Translations under genes and position numbers: made by a program | Notes under the pieces: generated by a model | Told to the model about the DNA's origin: nothing | What the model saw: the letters and a program-made list of their open reading frames with translations, nothing else | Databases searched by the model: none | Part shown: positions 34,964 to 42,842 of the stretch, piece by piece | Position numbering within the stretch: the stretch's first letter is position 1 | Layout of the letters: each line of letters opens with the position of its first letter | Assembly: GCA_023387335.1 (NCBI GenBank) | Contig: JAEWIF010000052.1 | Span: 62,001 to 126,000, forward strand | Length of the DNA: 64,000 nt | From: Pseudomonadota bacterium | GTDB lineage: Bacteria > Pseudomonadota > Gammaproteobacteria > Burkholderiales > Burkholderiaceae_C | Direction: 5' to 3'

Positions 34964-34976
34964 TAACCTGCGGTTA
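34964..34976. promoter_or_regulatory. LysR box (T-N11-A) between LysR and Bug genes
   Basis: TAACC-TGC-GGTTA, perfect 5-bp arms whose outer T and A are exactly 11 bases apart, the classic LysR motif. It is 102 bp upstream of the Bug start. Confidence 0.7.
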
Positions 34977-35011
34977 AGTGCCGGCCAACTCTTTTCATTT
35001 GACCGCGGCCC

Positions 35012-35025
35012 GTGCGGCCCCGCAC
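35012..35025. repeat. Perfect hairpin in the Bug gene leader
   Basis: GTGCGG-CC-CCGCAC lies 53 bp before the ATG of the Bug gene. It has no T-run and could be a leader stem or a second regulator contact. Confidence 0.45.
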
Positions 35026-35078
35026 GATGCCGGGCAGAGGCCGCCGCTCGGCCCGAATCCGAAGGAGACAAGACAGAC

Positions 35079-36059
35079 ATGCCGCCCACCCCGATCCGTG
35101 TCACGCGCCGAGCCGCGGTCACCGCCCTGGCCGCCCTGGCCGCCGCACCGTCGTTCGCGCAGGCTCAGAAGTTTCCGGGCCGGCCGGTGAAAGTGGTGCT
35201 GCCGCAGCCGCCCGGCGGCGCGGCGGACCGCCTGGCCCGCATGCTGGGCGATCGCCTCGAGGCGCACTGGAAGCAGCCCGTGGTGCTGGAGAACAAGCCG
35301 GGCGGCGGCGTCGTGATCGGCACGCAGGCGCTCGTGCGCTCGCCGGCGGATGGCTACACGATCGGCCTGCTGGGCAGTTCGCTCAGCATCAACGCCGTGC
35401 AGCGCAAGGACCTGCCCTACGAAGTGAAGGACCTGCAGCCGCTCGCGCGCGTCGGCTACTACACGGTGGCGCTGGTGGCCGCGGCCAACTTCCCGGCCAA
35501 CGACATCAAGGGCCTCATCGCGATGGCCAAGAGCCAGGGCCCCAACCGCATCTCCTTCGGATCGAACGGCATCGGCACCTCCGCGCACGTGGCGGGCGAG
35601 ATGCTCAACCACATGGCCGGCATCGAGCTGCAGCACGTGCCCTACAACGGCGCGGCCAAGATGTACACGGACATCGTGGGTGGCGTGCTGCCGATGGGCT
35701 TCTCGGTGGTGAGCTCGGCCGAGCAGTTCCTCAAGGCCGGCCAGATGAAGGTGCTGGGCGTGACCAGCGCGCAGCGCAGTCCGCTCTATCCGCAGTGGCC
35801 GACGATCGCCGAGACCCTGCCCGGCTTCGAGGCGGTGAACTGGGCGGGCTTCTGCGGACCGGCGGGGATGCCGCCCGACCTCGTGCAGCAGGTCAGCGAC
35901 GGGCTGCTGGCCGTGCTGAGGGCCGACGACATGCCCAAGGTGCTCGCGGCGCAAGGCATCGAACACGCGCCGCAGGGTCCCGCCGAGTTCGGCGCCTTCA
36001 TCCAGAGCGAGATGAAGCGGTTCGCCGCGGTCACCCGCCCGCTCGCGGCCCAGAAGTGA
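35079..36059 (+). CDS. Bug-family solute-binding protein with FAD oxidoreductase partner
   Basis: A 326-residue exported protein with signal peptide (VTRRAAVTALAALAAAPSFA in the precursor). Bug motifs: PGRPVKVVLPQPPGGAADRLAR, ENKPGGGVVIGTQ and LQHVPYNGAAKMYTD. AAGGAGACAAGACAG precedes the ATG. It heads an operon with an FAD-dependent oxidoreductase gene 10 bp downstream, and is divergent from LysR. The ligand is presumably the substrate, or a precursor of the substrate, of that enzyme. Confidence 0.9.
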   Translation: MPPTPIRVTRRAAVTALAALAAAPSFAQAQKFPGRPVKVVLPQPPGGAADRLARMLGDRLEAHWKQPVVLENKPGGGVVIGTQALVRSPADGYTIGLLGSSLSINAVQRKDLPYEVKDLQPLARVGYYTVALVAAANFPANDIKGLIAMAKSQGPNRISFGSNGIGTSAHVAGEMLNHMAGIELQHVPYNGAAKMYTDIVGGVLPMGFSVVSSAEQFLKAGQMKVLGVTSAQRSPLYPQWPTIAETLPGFEAVNWAGFCGPAGMPPDLVQQVSDGLLAVLRADDMPKVLAAQGIEHAPQGPAEFGAFIQSEMKRFAAVTRPLAAQK

Positions 36060-36069
36060 AGGCCATCCA

Positions 36070-37473
36070 ATGAGCGCCACGTACCAACTCGCCCGCACCA
36101 TCCCCTCCGACGACGGCTACGACCTGGTCGTGGCCGGCGGCGGTCCCGCCGGCAGCGCCGCCGCCGTGTGCGCGGCGCGCCTGGGCCTCAAGGTCCTGCT
36201 GGCCGAGGCCACGGGATGCCTGGGCGGCATGGGGACCAGCGGCCTGGTCGCGTCCTTCGGCCCGGTGTCCGACGGCGAGCGCATGCTGGTCGGCGGCTTC
36301 ATGAAGGAGCTGCTGGCCACCATGTGGGAGCGCAAGGCGTTCGGCCCGCAAGTCACGCAGGAGTACCTGAACAGCCAGCTGAACCGCTGGGTGCCTTTCA
36401 GTCCCGAACACCTCAAGCGCATCCTGGACGAGTTCACCGTCGAGGCCGGGGTGGAGGTGCGCTTCTTCACGCGCGTGGCGGAAGCCGACGTGACCGGCAG
36501 GCGGGTGAACGGCGTGGTGCTGAGCAACGTGGAGGGACTGCGTTACGTGCCGGCCAAGGCCTTCGTCGACGCGACCGGCGACGCCGCCCTCGCCGCCCTT
36601 GCCGGCGCGGAATGCAAGGTCGTGCTGCGCGACACCGAGACCGTGGCGCCCAGCACTCTGTGCTCGCTGCTGGCGGGCATGGACTGGGACCACCCCGCGT
36701 ACGCGGGCAAGGGGATGGACGAGGTGAAGGCGCGCGTGCGCAGCGAGCTCGTGCCCAAGGCCATCGACGACGGCTTCTTCACCCAGGAGGACCGGTTCTT
36801 CCCGGGCATGAACCGGGTCGGGCCCAAGGGCGCGACGCTGAACGCGGGCCACGTGTTCAACCTGAATCCCTTGTCGGTTCGCAGCCTGTCCGACGGGATG
36901 GTGTTCGGGCGCAAGCTCGCGGAGGAGTACACGGAGTTCTATCGCCGTTATGTCCCCGGCTGCGAGCAGCTGGAGCTGCTGGCCACGGCGCCGGTGATGG
37001 GCGTTCGCGATTCGCGCCGCATCGTCGGCGAGTTCGAGCTGAAGATCGAGGACTTCCTCGCGCGCCGCCAGTTTGCCGACCAGGTGGCGGTCTACAACCG
37101 GCCCACCGACGTCCATCCCAGCGACACCAGCAAGAAGGAATACGAACGCTTCCTCAAGGACTTCCACGGCAAGGACAACCTGGGCCGCGGTGAATCGGTG
37201 GGCATCCCCTACAGCATCCTCGTGCCGCGCGGATCGCAGAACCTCTGGGTGGCCGGGCGCTGCCATTCCAGCGACACCAAGGTGCATGGCTCGATCCGCG
37301 CGCAATCGGCCGCGTACATGATGGGACAGGCGGTCGGAACGGCGGCCGCGCAGTCCATCGCGACCGGCCAGCCCGCGGACGATCTCGACGCGCGGGCCCT
37401 GGTGGAAACGTTGCGGGACAACGGCGCCTACCTGCCGCAGCGGGAACTCGCCCGGACGATGACGCGCGCCTGA
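36070..37473 (+). CDS. FAD-dependent oxidoreductase
   Basis: A 467-residue protein with a Rossmann dinucleotide motif LVVAGGGPAGSAAAVCAARLG (read as LVVAGGGPAG then SAAAVCAARLG), a second GG motif (ATGCLGGMGTSG), and a C-terminal region with NLWVAGRCHSSDTKVHGSIR, split NLWVAGRCHSS and DTKVHGSIR, and QSAAYMMGQAVGTAAA. It resembles the FAD_oxidored group (PF12831). Electron acceptor and substrate are unknown. It is likely co-transcribed with the Bug gene and under the divergent LysR. Confidence 0.85.
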   Translation: MSATYQLARTIPSDDGYDLVVAGGGPAGSAAAVCAARLGLKVLLAEATGCLGGMGTSGLVASFGPVSDGERMLVGGFMKELLATMWERKAFGPQVTQEYLNSQLNRWVPFSPEHLKRILDEFTVEAGVEVRFFTRVAEADVTGRRVNGVVLSNVEGLRYVPAKAFVDATGDAALAALAGAECKVVLRDTETVAPSTLCSLLAGMDWDHPAYAGKGMDEVKARVRSELVPKAIDDGFFTQEDRFFPGMNRVGPKGATLNAGHVFNLNPLSVRSLSDGMVFGRKLAEEYTEFYRRYVPGCEQLELLATAPVMGVRDSRRIVGEFELKIEDFLARRQFADQVAVYNRPTDVHPSDTSKKEYERFLKDFHGKDNLGRGESVGIPYSILVPRGSQNLWVAGRCHSSDTKVHGSIRAQSAAYMMGQAVGTAAAQSIATGQPADDLDARALVETLRDNGAYLPQRELARTMTRA

Positions 37474-37476
37474 ACC

Positions 37477-37707
37477 TCAGTGCACGGACGCGGCCGGCAA
37501 TCCCAGCTTGGCCCGCAGCACGTTCTCGTACTCCCAGTCCTCGGCGCAGTCGACGTCGCAGAACAGCCGGTCCGCGATGCCGTCGGTGTTGCCGCAGTGG
37601 TGGCACTCCCCTACGGGCTTGAGCGCCTTGCCGCGATGGCGCTGGGCCGCGAGCGCCTGCGTCAGGTGGCGCTGCTCGGAATCAAACGCGAGATCTGCTT
37701 CATCCAT
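37477..37707 (-). CDS. Small zinc-ribbon protein
   Basis: A 76-residue cytosolic protein with four Cys in the pattern CHHC (35 and 38) and CDVDC (50 and 54), a treble-clef-like zinc site, followed by an acidic helix (AEDWEYENVLRAKLG). The start MDEADLAFDSEQ lacks a strong ribosome site. Similar short proteins in Burkholderiales have no assigned role. It converges on the FAD oxidoreductase gene. Confidence 0.65.
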   Translation of the reverse strand: MDEADLAFDSEQRHLTQALAAQRHRGKALKPVGECHHCGNTDGIADRLFCDVDCAEDWEYENVLRAKLGLPAASVH

Positions 37708-37864
37708 GGCTGCATTGTTGGAGCGGGCCCTGCGCGTATCGCTTCCGGTTCGGCAGTGCGTGATGTAGGACTGCTGCTGAGCCGCGCATCGGCCGGCGCG
37801 CGGTGCGGGCGTGGGCCGGCGCGATTCCGGCCGATGATGGCGACTTCGCCGGAGGCCTGACGAC

Positions 37865-38695
37865 ATGAGCATCCCCGCCCGCCGCATCGCTCCCTGGGAA
37901 GAGGAACTGGTCGACACCGCGAGCTTCGCCTGGCGCTTCCTGGCCGAAGGCGACTCCTGGTTCTCCTTCGGATCCTTCTTCGGCAACAGCCTGCTGGACG
38001 CGCTGGAGTTCGACCGCCGCACACTGATCATCCAGACCGCGATGCCGGGCGACACCCTCAGCCGCATGGCCGACTGGTGGAAGGACCTGAACTTCGCGAA
38101 CCTGCTGGGCGGCGCGATCGCCACGCCGTTCGACGCGATCCTCCTGAGCGGCGGCGGCAACGACCTGGTGCATGCGCTCTCGGAGTCGCTGCCCGGCGCC
38201 GGCGTGCTGCGCCTCTTCACGCCCGCCGAACCGCCGGTGACGGCCGCCGACTGCATCGACGAAGCGGCGTGGGCGCGATTCGAGACCTACCTGCGCGCCA
38301 ACTTCGGCGAGATCAGCCGCCGCGTGGCGGCCAGCCGCGTGAACCGCGATGCCCCGGTGTTCATCCACACCTACGACTTCGCGACGCCGCGCGAAGCCGG
38401 CTTCGGCTTCGGCCGCGGCCCCTGGCTGTGCCGGGCCTTCCAGGCCCACAACATCCCGCGGATGCGCTGGGTGCCGTTGATGGATGAGCTGCTCACCCGC
38501 CTGCGCGCGCTGCTGCTGAACCTGGGCCATCCCAACATGCATGTCATCGACACGCTCGGCACGCTGCAGCGCGCCGACATCACCGACACCGGCGAGACCT
38601 TGCACTGGGTGAACGAGATCCATCCGAGCGCGGAGGGCTATCGCGTGCTGGCGCGGGCGTGGAAGCGGGAGATCGAGAGCATCCTGCCGGATTGA
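37865..38695 (+). CDS. SGNH/GDSL hydrolase family protein
   Basis: A 276-residue protein without an obvious signal peptide. Block I is FLAEGDSWFSFG, a middle motif IQTAMPGDTLSRM, block III ILLSGGGNDLVHA, and block V NEIHPSAEGYRVL with the catalytic His. This matches intracellular or membrane-associated SGNH esterases. GGAGGCCTGACGAC precedes the ATG. Natural substrate unknown. Confidence 0.85.
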   Translation: MSIPARRIAPWEEELVDTASFAWRFLAEGDSWFSFGSFFGNSLLDALEFDRRTLIIQTAMPGDTLSRMADWWKDLNFANLLGGAIATPFDAILLSGGGNDLVHALSESLPGAGVLRLFTPAEPPVTAADCIDEAAWARFETYLRANFGEISRRVAASRVNRDAPVFIHTYDFATPREAGFGFGRGPWLCRAFQAHNIPRMRWVPLMDELLTRLRALLLNLGHPNMHVIDTLGTLQRADITDTGETLHWVNEIHPSAEGYRVLARAWKREIESILPD

Positions 38696-38702
38696 GCGTC
38701 GA

Positions 38703-38888
38703 TCAGAACGGCACGCCCGACTCGTACAGGAAAGGCTGGATGCCGGCCCGCTCGCCGGTGTCGGTCAGGAGGCACACCTTCAGGTGCAGCAGGCACACGC
38801 ACTCGGACTGCGCGATGTTCACCGCCAACCGGATGGCTTCCACGGAAGCGTCGGTGAAGCTGGATCGGGTATCGGCGTTCGGGTTCAT
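38703..38888 (-). CDS. Hypothetical 61-residue protein
   Basis: A short protein with a good ribosome site (CGAGGAGTGCGAC before the ATG) and coding-like composition. It contains a CVCLLH segment in the middle. No family recognised. It converges on the SGNH gene with 7 bp between stops. Confidence 0.5.
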   Translation of the reverse strand: MNPNADTRSSFTDASVEAIRLAVNIAQSECVCLLHLKVCLLTDTGERAGIQPFLYESGVPF

Positions 38889-39019
38889 GTCGCACTCCTC
38901 GTTGGGAGAAGTGTTGGCGACGGCTGTTTCGCGTGCATGTCGGCGCGTCGCGCTTGCGTTTCGGTGTTGTGCGCGTGTGTTTCCGCGCGGTCACCGACCG
39001 GTAACGTGGCACGCGCCGG

Positions 39020-40078
39020 ATGAGCAAGAATCGTTGCATGACGAACGCACCCGCCTCTGTCGAACGTCGCGCGCTCACGGTCGCGCTGGGTTGTCTCGCG
39101 GCGGGCGGCTGGCCGCTGGCCGCGCAAGCCCAGATCAGCACCGGCACGCCCGAGGAACGGGCCGCCGACGCCGCGGCCTTCGAGACCGTGCGCAAGCGCC
39201 TCGCGGACCGCTGGACCGACGTGGAGAGCTCCGTCGTGGTCATGCAGGGTCGCACGCTGTTCGAGTTCTACCGGGACGGCGAGCCGGACCGGCTGCGCAA
39301 TGTGCAGTCGGTGGAGAAGAGCGCGCTGGCGGCGCTGGTGGGCAGCGCCCTCGCGCAAGGCGCCATCGCCGGCGTGGACCAGCCCGTGGTGGCCCTGGTC
39401 CCCGAATGGGCGGCCCTGAACGACGATCCGCGCACGCGGGCGATCACGGTGCGCCACCTGCTGACGATGAGCGCGGGCTTCGACGTGGGGACGGCCACCT
39501 CCATCACCGGGAAGTCGGCGCCGCGCCAGGCCTGGGCCCGCCCCCTGGCGGCCGCACCGGGCGAGCGCTTCGCGTACGACAACGCCCTCCTCGGCCTCTT
39601 GGCCGCGACCATCGAACACGTGGCCGGCATGCCCTTGCCCGACTACGCGCGCCGGCAACTGGTGCAGCCGCTGGGACTGGCGGAGCCCACGTACGGGCGG
39701 CAGCTGCACCTGCGCACGCAGGACATGGCCCGGCTCGGGCAGCTGTTCCTGCAGCAGGGCCGGTGGGGCGAGCGCCAGCTCCTGCCCCGCGACTTCGTCG
39801 CGCAGGCCACCAGCCCCCGGAACAACGGCGGACCGCCCGTGTCGATGTCCTACGGCTACCTGTGGTGGATCCTGCCGAACGAGGCGCCTCGACGCACGTT
39901 CATGGCCAGCGGGTATGCGGGACAGATGATCTGGGTGCATCCGCCGCTGGACCTGGTGGTCGCGACCACCTCGGCCATCTCGGCCGACAGCCAGCGCCGC
40001 GGCCATGCGCTGGAGATGCTGCGCGGCGGCGTGGTCGAGGCGGCGCAGGCGCGATTCCGGCCGTCGACGACGCGCTAG
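39020..40078 (+). CDS. Serine beta-lactamase-like hydrolase (class C / EstB family)
   Basis: A 352-residue exported protein with a Tat-like start (VERRALTVALGCLAAGG). The S-x-x-K motif is S97-V-E-K100 and the tyrosine motif is AYDNALLG (Y-x-N). A later SYGYLWWILPNE stretch is common in this group. It is a periplasmic esterase or peptidase-like enzyme rather than a true beta-lactamase. Met7 (39038) is an alternative start. Nothing nearby suggests a substrate. Confidence 0.85.
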   Translation: MSKNRCMTNAPASVERRALTVALGCLAAGGWPLAAQAQISTGTPEERAADAAAFETVRKRLADRWTDVESSVVVMQGRTLFEFYRDGEPDRLRNVQSVEKSALAALVGSALAQGAIAGVDQPVVALVPEWAALNDDPRTRAITVRHLLTMSAGFDVGTATSITGKSAPRQAWARPLAAAPGERFAYDNALLGLLAATIEHVAGMPLPDYARRQLVQPLGLAEPTYGRQLHLRTQDMARLGQLFLQQGRWGERQLLPRDFVAQATSPRNNGGPPVSMSYGYLWWILPNEAPRRTFMASGYAGQMIWVHPPLDLVVATTSAISADSQRRGHALEMLRGGVVEAAQARFRPSTTR

Positions 40079-40087
40079 AGTCCTTGC

Positions 40088-40390
40088 ATGGAATGGATCC
40101 GCTCCCACATCGCCCGGCACCCGAAGCTCGCCATCGTGCTCGGCAAGACGCTTCTCATCGCAGGCAGCATCCTGATCGTCGGCGCCGTGTTCGCGCGGGC
40201 GGGGCTGATCAACATCAATGCCGATCGGGCTGAAGCCAAGCAGCCGCCGCTGCGCACGCTCGCCGAGGCTTATCCGCAGTACCCCACCTGGCCGGTGCCG
40301 GAGGGGCCGGTCGGCTTCAGCATCTCGGCCGTGCTCGTGCTCGTCGGGATGGGGTTGACGGTGATGGGGGAGAAGGCGGGCAGGCGCTGA
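40088..40390 (+). CDS. Hypothetical membrane protein, 100 residues
   Basis: Two hydrophobic helices (about 15-37 and 76-94) flank a polar loop rich in Pro, Tyr and Glu. It follows the beta-lactamase-like gene by 9 bp and may share its transcript. No family recognised. Confidence 0.65.
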   Translation: MEWIRSHIARHPKLAIVLGKTLLIAGSILIVGAVFARAGLININADRAEAKQPPLRTLAEAYPQYPTWPVPEGPVGFSISAVLVLVGMGLTVMGEKAGRR

Positions 40391-40403
40391 GGCGTTCGCC
40401 CCT

Positions 40404-41168
40404 TCATCCGACCTCGACGACGAAGTCGATGTCGAAATCCGGGTTCTCGTTGCGGCCGTCACGCGCGTAGCCGCGCGGGTTGCACACGACCCGCGTGCCG
40501 TCCGCCTGGTAATCCACGCTGTGGTGCACGTGGCCGTGGATCCAGGTGCACGCGAACTCCCCTCGCAGCAAGGGGTCCAGGTGCGAGGCGAAGCAGGCGT
40601 TCAGCGGGGAGCCCTCGAACCGCGGATCGACGCTGCGCTCGCTCGGCGCGTGGTGCGTGATCACCACCGTCGGGCCCGGCCAGTGCGTTTTCAACCGGCT
40701 CTCGAGCCAGGCCGCGCTGCGCTGGAACAGGTTCGCGGCGTCCAGCGGCGTGAACAGCGACTGGCGCTGCTCGTCCAGGTGCACGCGCTGGAAGTCGTAC
40801 ATGCGCTGCAGGGCTTCGCGGATCGCGGCTTCCCTGCCCTCTTCCGCGCCCATCAGCAGGAAGTCGGTCCAGAGTGTGCAGCCGAGGAAGCGCACGTTCC
40901 CGACGATGCACTCCTCGTCGTCGAGCACCCGGACCTGGCTGCCGGCGGCGAGCTCCTTGAGTTCGCGCAGGGTCCCGGGCAGCGAGCTTCCGTAGAACTC
41001 GTGGTTGCCCGGCACGAAGAGCGTGGGCTTGCCCAGGCCCCTGGCCCACTCGATCGCCTGCGCCGGGCGCGCGATGTCGCCCGCCAGCACCACGAGGTCC
41101 GCGGGGACCGTGGGAGGCGGCAGCGAGCCGCGCGACAGGTGCAGGTCGGAGAGAACGTTCAGCCTCAT
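40404..41168 (-). CDS. Metallophosphoesterase
   Basis: A 254-residue calcineurin-like phosphoesterase with all core motifs: DLHLSRG, LAGDIARP, VPGNHEFYGSS, VITHHAPSER and WIHGHVHHS. The two-metal site is complete. It resembles small cytosolic phosphodiesterases of the YkuE/Icc-type fold. It is divergent from the CBS-BON gene, sharing an 86-bp control region that holds a perfect palindrome. Confidence 0.9.
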   Translation of the reverse strand: MRLNVLSDLHLSRGSLPPPTVPADLVVLAGDIARPAQAIEWARGLGKPTLFVPGNHEFYGSSLPGTLRELKELAAGSQVRVLDDEECIVGNVRFLGCTLWTDFLLMGAEEGREAAIREALQRMYDFQRVHLDEQRQSLFTPLDAANLFQRSAAWLESRLKTHWPGPTVVITHHAPSERSVDPRFEGSPLNACFASHLDPLLRGEFACTWIHGHVHHSVDYQADGTRVVCNPRGYARDGRNENPDFDIDFVVEVG

Positions 41169-41201
41169 GGCCTCCTCCGGGATGCAAGTCGAGCTTGAAT
41201 T

Positions 41202-41220
41202 TATATCATGCCGTGATATA
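41202..41220. promoter_or_regulatory. Perfect 7-bp-arm palindrome, candidate MarR operator
   Basis: TATATCA-TGCCG-TGATATA is a perfect inverted repeat in the divergent gap between the metallophosphoesterase and CBS-BON genes. It is AT-rich in a 70 % GC background, fits a MarR-type site in length, and a MarR gene is second in the rightward operon. Confidence 0.7.
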
Positions 41221-41254
41221 CAGCAAGCACTGCAGCCACGAAAAGGAAAGCGCC

Positions 41255-41953
41255 ATGTTCGCCAGAGACGTCATGAGCTCCCCGGCCATCACCGTCGGGC
41301 TGTCCTCGCCGGTGGCCGAAGTGGCCGCCACGCTGCGCGACCACCGCATCGGCGGCGTGCCCGTCCTCGACGGCCAGGGAAAGCTCGTCGGGATGATCAC
41401 GGAGGTCGACCTGGTCCACCGCTTCGAGATCGGCACCGACCGCCAGGTCGAACGCGGGCCCTGGTGGCGCCGCATCCATACGCGCGACACCATCGCCCGC
41501 CGCTACGTGAAGTCGCACGGGCGCACGGCGCGGCACGTGATGACCACGCCCGTGCGGTGCGTGGAACAGGATGCACCGCTGAGCGAGGTGGCCAGCCTGC
41601 TGGACACCCACAAGATCAGCCGCGTGCCGGTGGTGGCCGGCCACCAGGTGGTCGGCATCGTCACGCGGGCCGACCTGGTCAAGGCGCTGGCCCGCCAGCC
41701 GGCGCCCGGCGGCTCGCGGGCGCTGGACGACGAGGAGATCCGCCGGCGCCTGGTCGAGGAGCTGTCCGCGCAGGAGTGGTGGAACGGCAGCTGGCAGAAC
41801 GTGGACGTCGCCGGCGGCGTGGTGATCTTCAAGGGCGTGGTGGAGAGCGAGGCCCACCGGCTGGCCAGCCGCGTCGCCGCCGAAACCCTGCCCGGCGTCC
41901 GCGAGATCCAGGACGACCGCGTGCTGGCGGTCGATTTCTCGGGGATGGTCTGA
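41255..41953 (+). CDS. CBS-domain pair with C-terminal BON domain
   Basis: A 232-residue cytosolic protein. CBS 1 covers about 1-60 (ARDVMSSPAITVG, GGVPVLDGQGKLVGMITEVD), CBS 2 about 90-145 (RHVMTTPVRCVEQD, HKISRVPVVAGHQVVGIVT), and the BON domain about 160-232 (VAGGVVIFKGVVESEAHR). Such proteins bind adenine nucleotides and are common in stress clusters. AAAAGGAAAGCGCC precedes the ATG. It heads an operon with marR and a PAS gene. Confidence 0.9.
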   Translation: MFARDVMSSPAITVGLSSPVAEVAATLRDHRIGGVPVLDGQGKLVGMITEVDLVHRFEIGTDRQVERGPWWRRIHTRDTIARRYVKSHGRTARHVMTTPVRCVEQDAPLSEVASLLDTHKISRVPVVAGHQVVGIVTRADLVKALARQPAPGGSRALDDEEIRRRLVEELSAQEWWNGSWQNVDVAGGVVIFKGVVESEAHRLASRVAAETLPGVREIQDDRVLAVDFSGMV

Positions 41954-41956
41954 GCC

Positions 41957-42394
41957 GTGGAGCGCAGCTCCAGGATGTCCAAGCCCCAGCTGGAGCGGCT
42001 GGCGGAGTTCCGCTACCAGCTGAGGAAGTTCCTGCGCTTCAGCGAGGAGGTGACGCAGGCGCATGGCCTCACCCCATTGCAGTACCAGCTGCTGCTGCAG
42101 ATCAAGGGCTTCCCGGGACGTTCGTACGCGACGGTCGGCGAGCTGGCCGAACGGCTGCAGTCCAAGCACCACGGCGTGGTGGCGCTGGTGACGCGCTGCG
42201 AAGACCTGCACCTGGTGCAACGCCGACCGAGCCTGCACGACATGCGGCAGGTGGAGGTCCACCTCACCCAGGCCGGCGAAACGGCCCTGGACGAGCTGGC
42301 CGCCTTGCACTCCCATGAACTGGCCAGCCACGGCCCGCTGGTGCGGACGGGCGAGCTTTTCGCACTCGAGACGAGGAGTCGACTCCATGACTGA
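41957..42394 (+). CDS. MarR-family regulator
   Basis: A 145-residue winged-helix protein: YATVGELAERLQSKHHGVVALVTRCEDLHLV, given as YATVGELAERLQSK and HHGVVALVTRCEDLHLV, is the MarR DNA-binding region, and RRPSLHDMRQVEVHLTQAG the wing. The start is GTG; an ATG six codons later is possible. It lies 3 bp after the CBS-BON gene and overlaps the PAS gene by 8 bp. It probably binds the palindrome at 41202-41220 and so regulates its own operon. Effector unknown; no conserved Cys redox switch is apparent apart from one Cys in the recognition region. Confidence 0.85.
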   Translation: MERSSRMSKPQLERLAEFRYQLRKFLRFSEEVTQAHGLTPLQYQLLLQIKGFPGRSYATVGELAERLQSKHHGVVALVTRCEDLHLVQRRPSLHDMRQVEVHLTQAGETALDELAALHSHELASHGPLVRTGELFALETRSRLHD

Positions 42395-42815
42395 TGAAGC
42401 GGGCCGCATCGACCCGGCGCAACTCGGACCGATGGTCCTGGACCAGATGCTGGACGCCGTGATCCTGGCCGATCCGGACGGCGTCATCCGCCTGTGGAAC
42501 CGCGGCGCCGAGGTGCTGTTCGGGTACTCGGCGTCCGAGGCCATCGGATCGCCGCTCGACCTGATCGTGCCCCAGCGGATGAAGGCGGCGCACGGGGCGG
42601 GCTTCAAGGCGGCCGTGCTGTCCGGCCATCTCAAGTCGCACGGCAAGGTGCTGACCACCCGCGCCAACCACAAGTTCGGCTGCCGGCTCTACGTGGACTT
42701 CTCGTTCGGGCTTCTCAAGGACCCGGCCGGCGCGCTGCTGGGCGTCTTCGCGGTGGGCCGCGACGCGACGGCGCGGCACATGGAGCAGCTCGCGATGGCG
42801 GCCGAGACCCACTGA
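42387..42815 (+). CDS. Single PAS-domain protein
   Basis: A 142-residue protein made of one PAS fold (MLDAVILADPDGVIRLWN, RGAEVLFGYSASEAIGSPLD, LLKDPAGALLGVFAVGRD). It has no output domain, so it may sense a ligand or redox state and act on a partner. It overlaps the MarR gene by 8 bp and ends the operon. Confidence 0.85.
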   Translation: MTDEAGRIDPAQLGPMVLDQMLDAVILADPDGVIRLWNRGAEVLFGYSASEAIGSPLDLIVPQRMKAAHGAGFKAAVLSGHLKSHGKVLTTRANHKFGCRLYVDFSFGLLKDPAGALLGVFAVGRDATARHMEQLAMAAETH

Positions 42816-42842
42816 GGCCGGCCGCCTCCTTCGCTCACTCGC

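Noticed and set aside
37477..38256. 259-residue frame upstream-extended from the zinc-ribbon gene
   Set aside because: The extension is antisense to the SGNH hydrolase gene and lacks a start signal; only the 76-residue C-terminal part has gene-like features.
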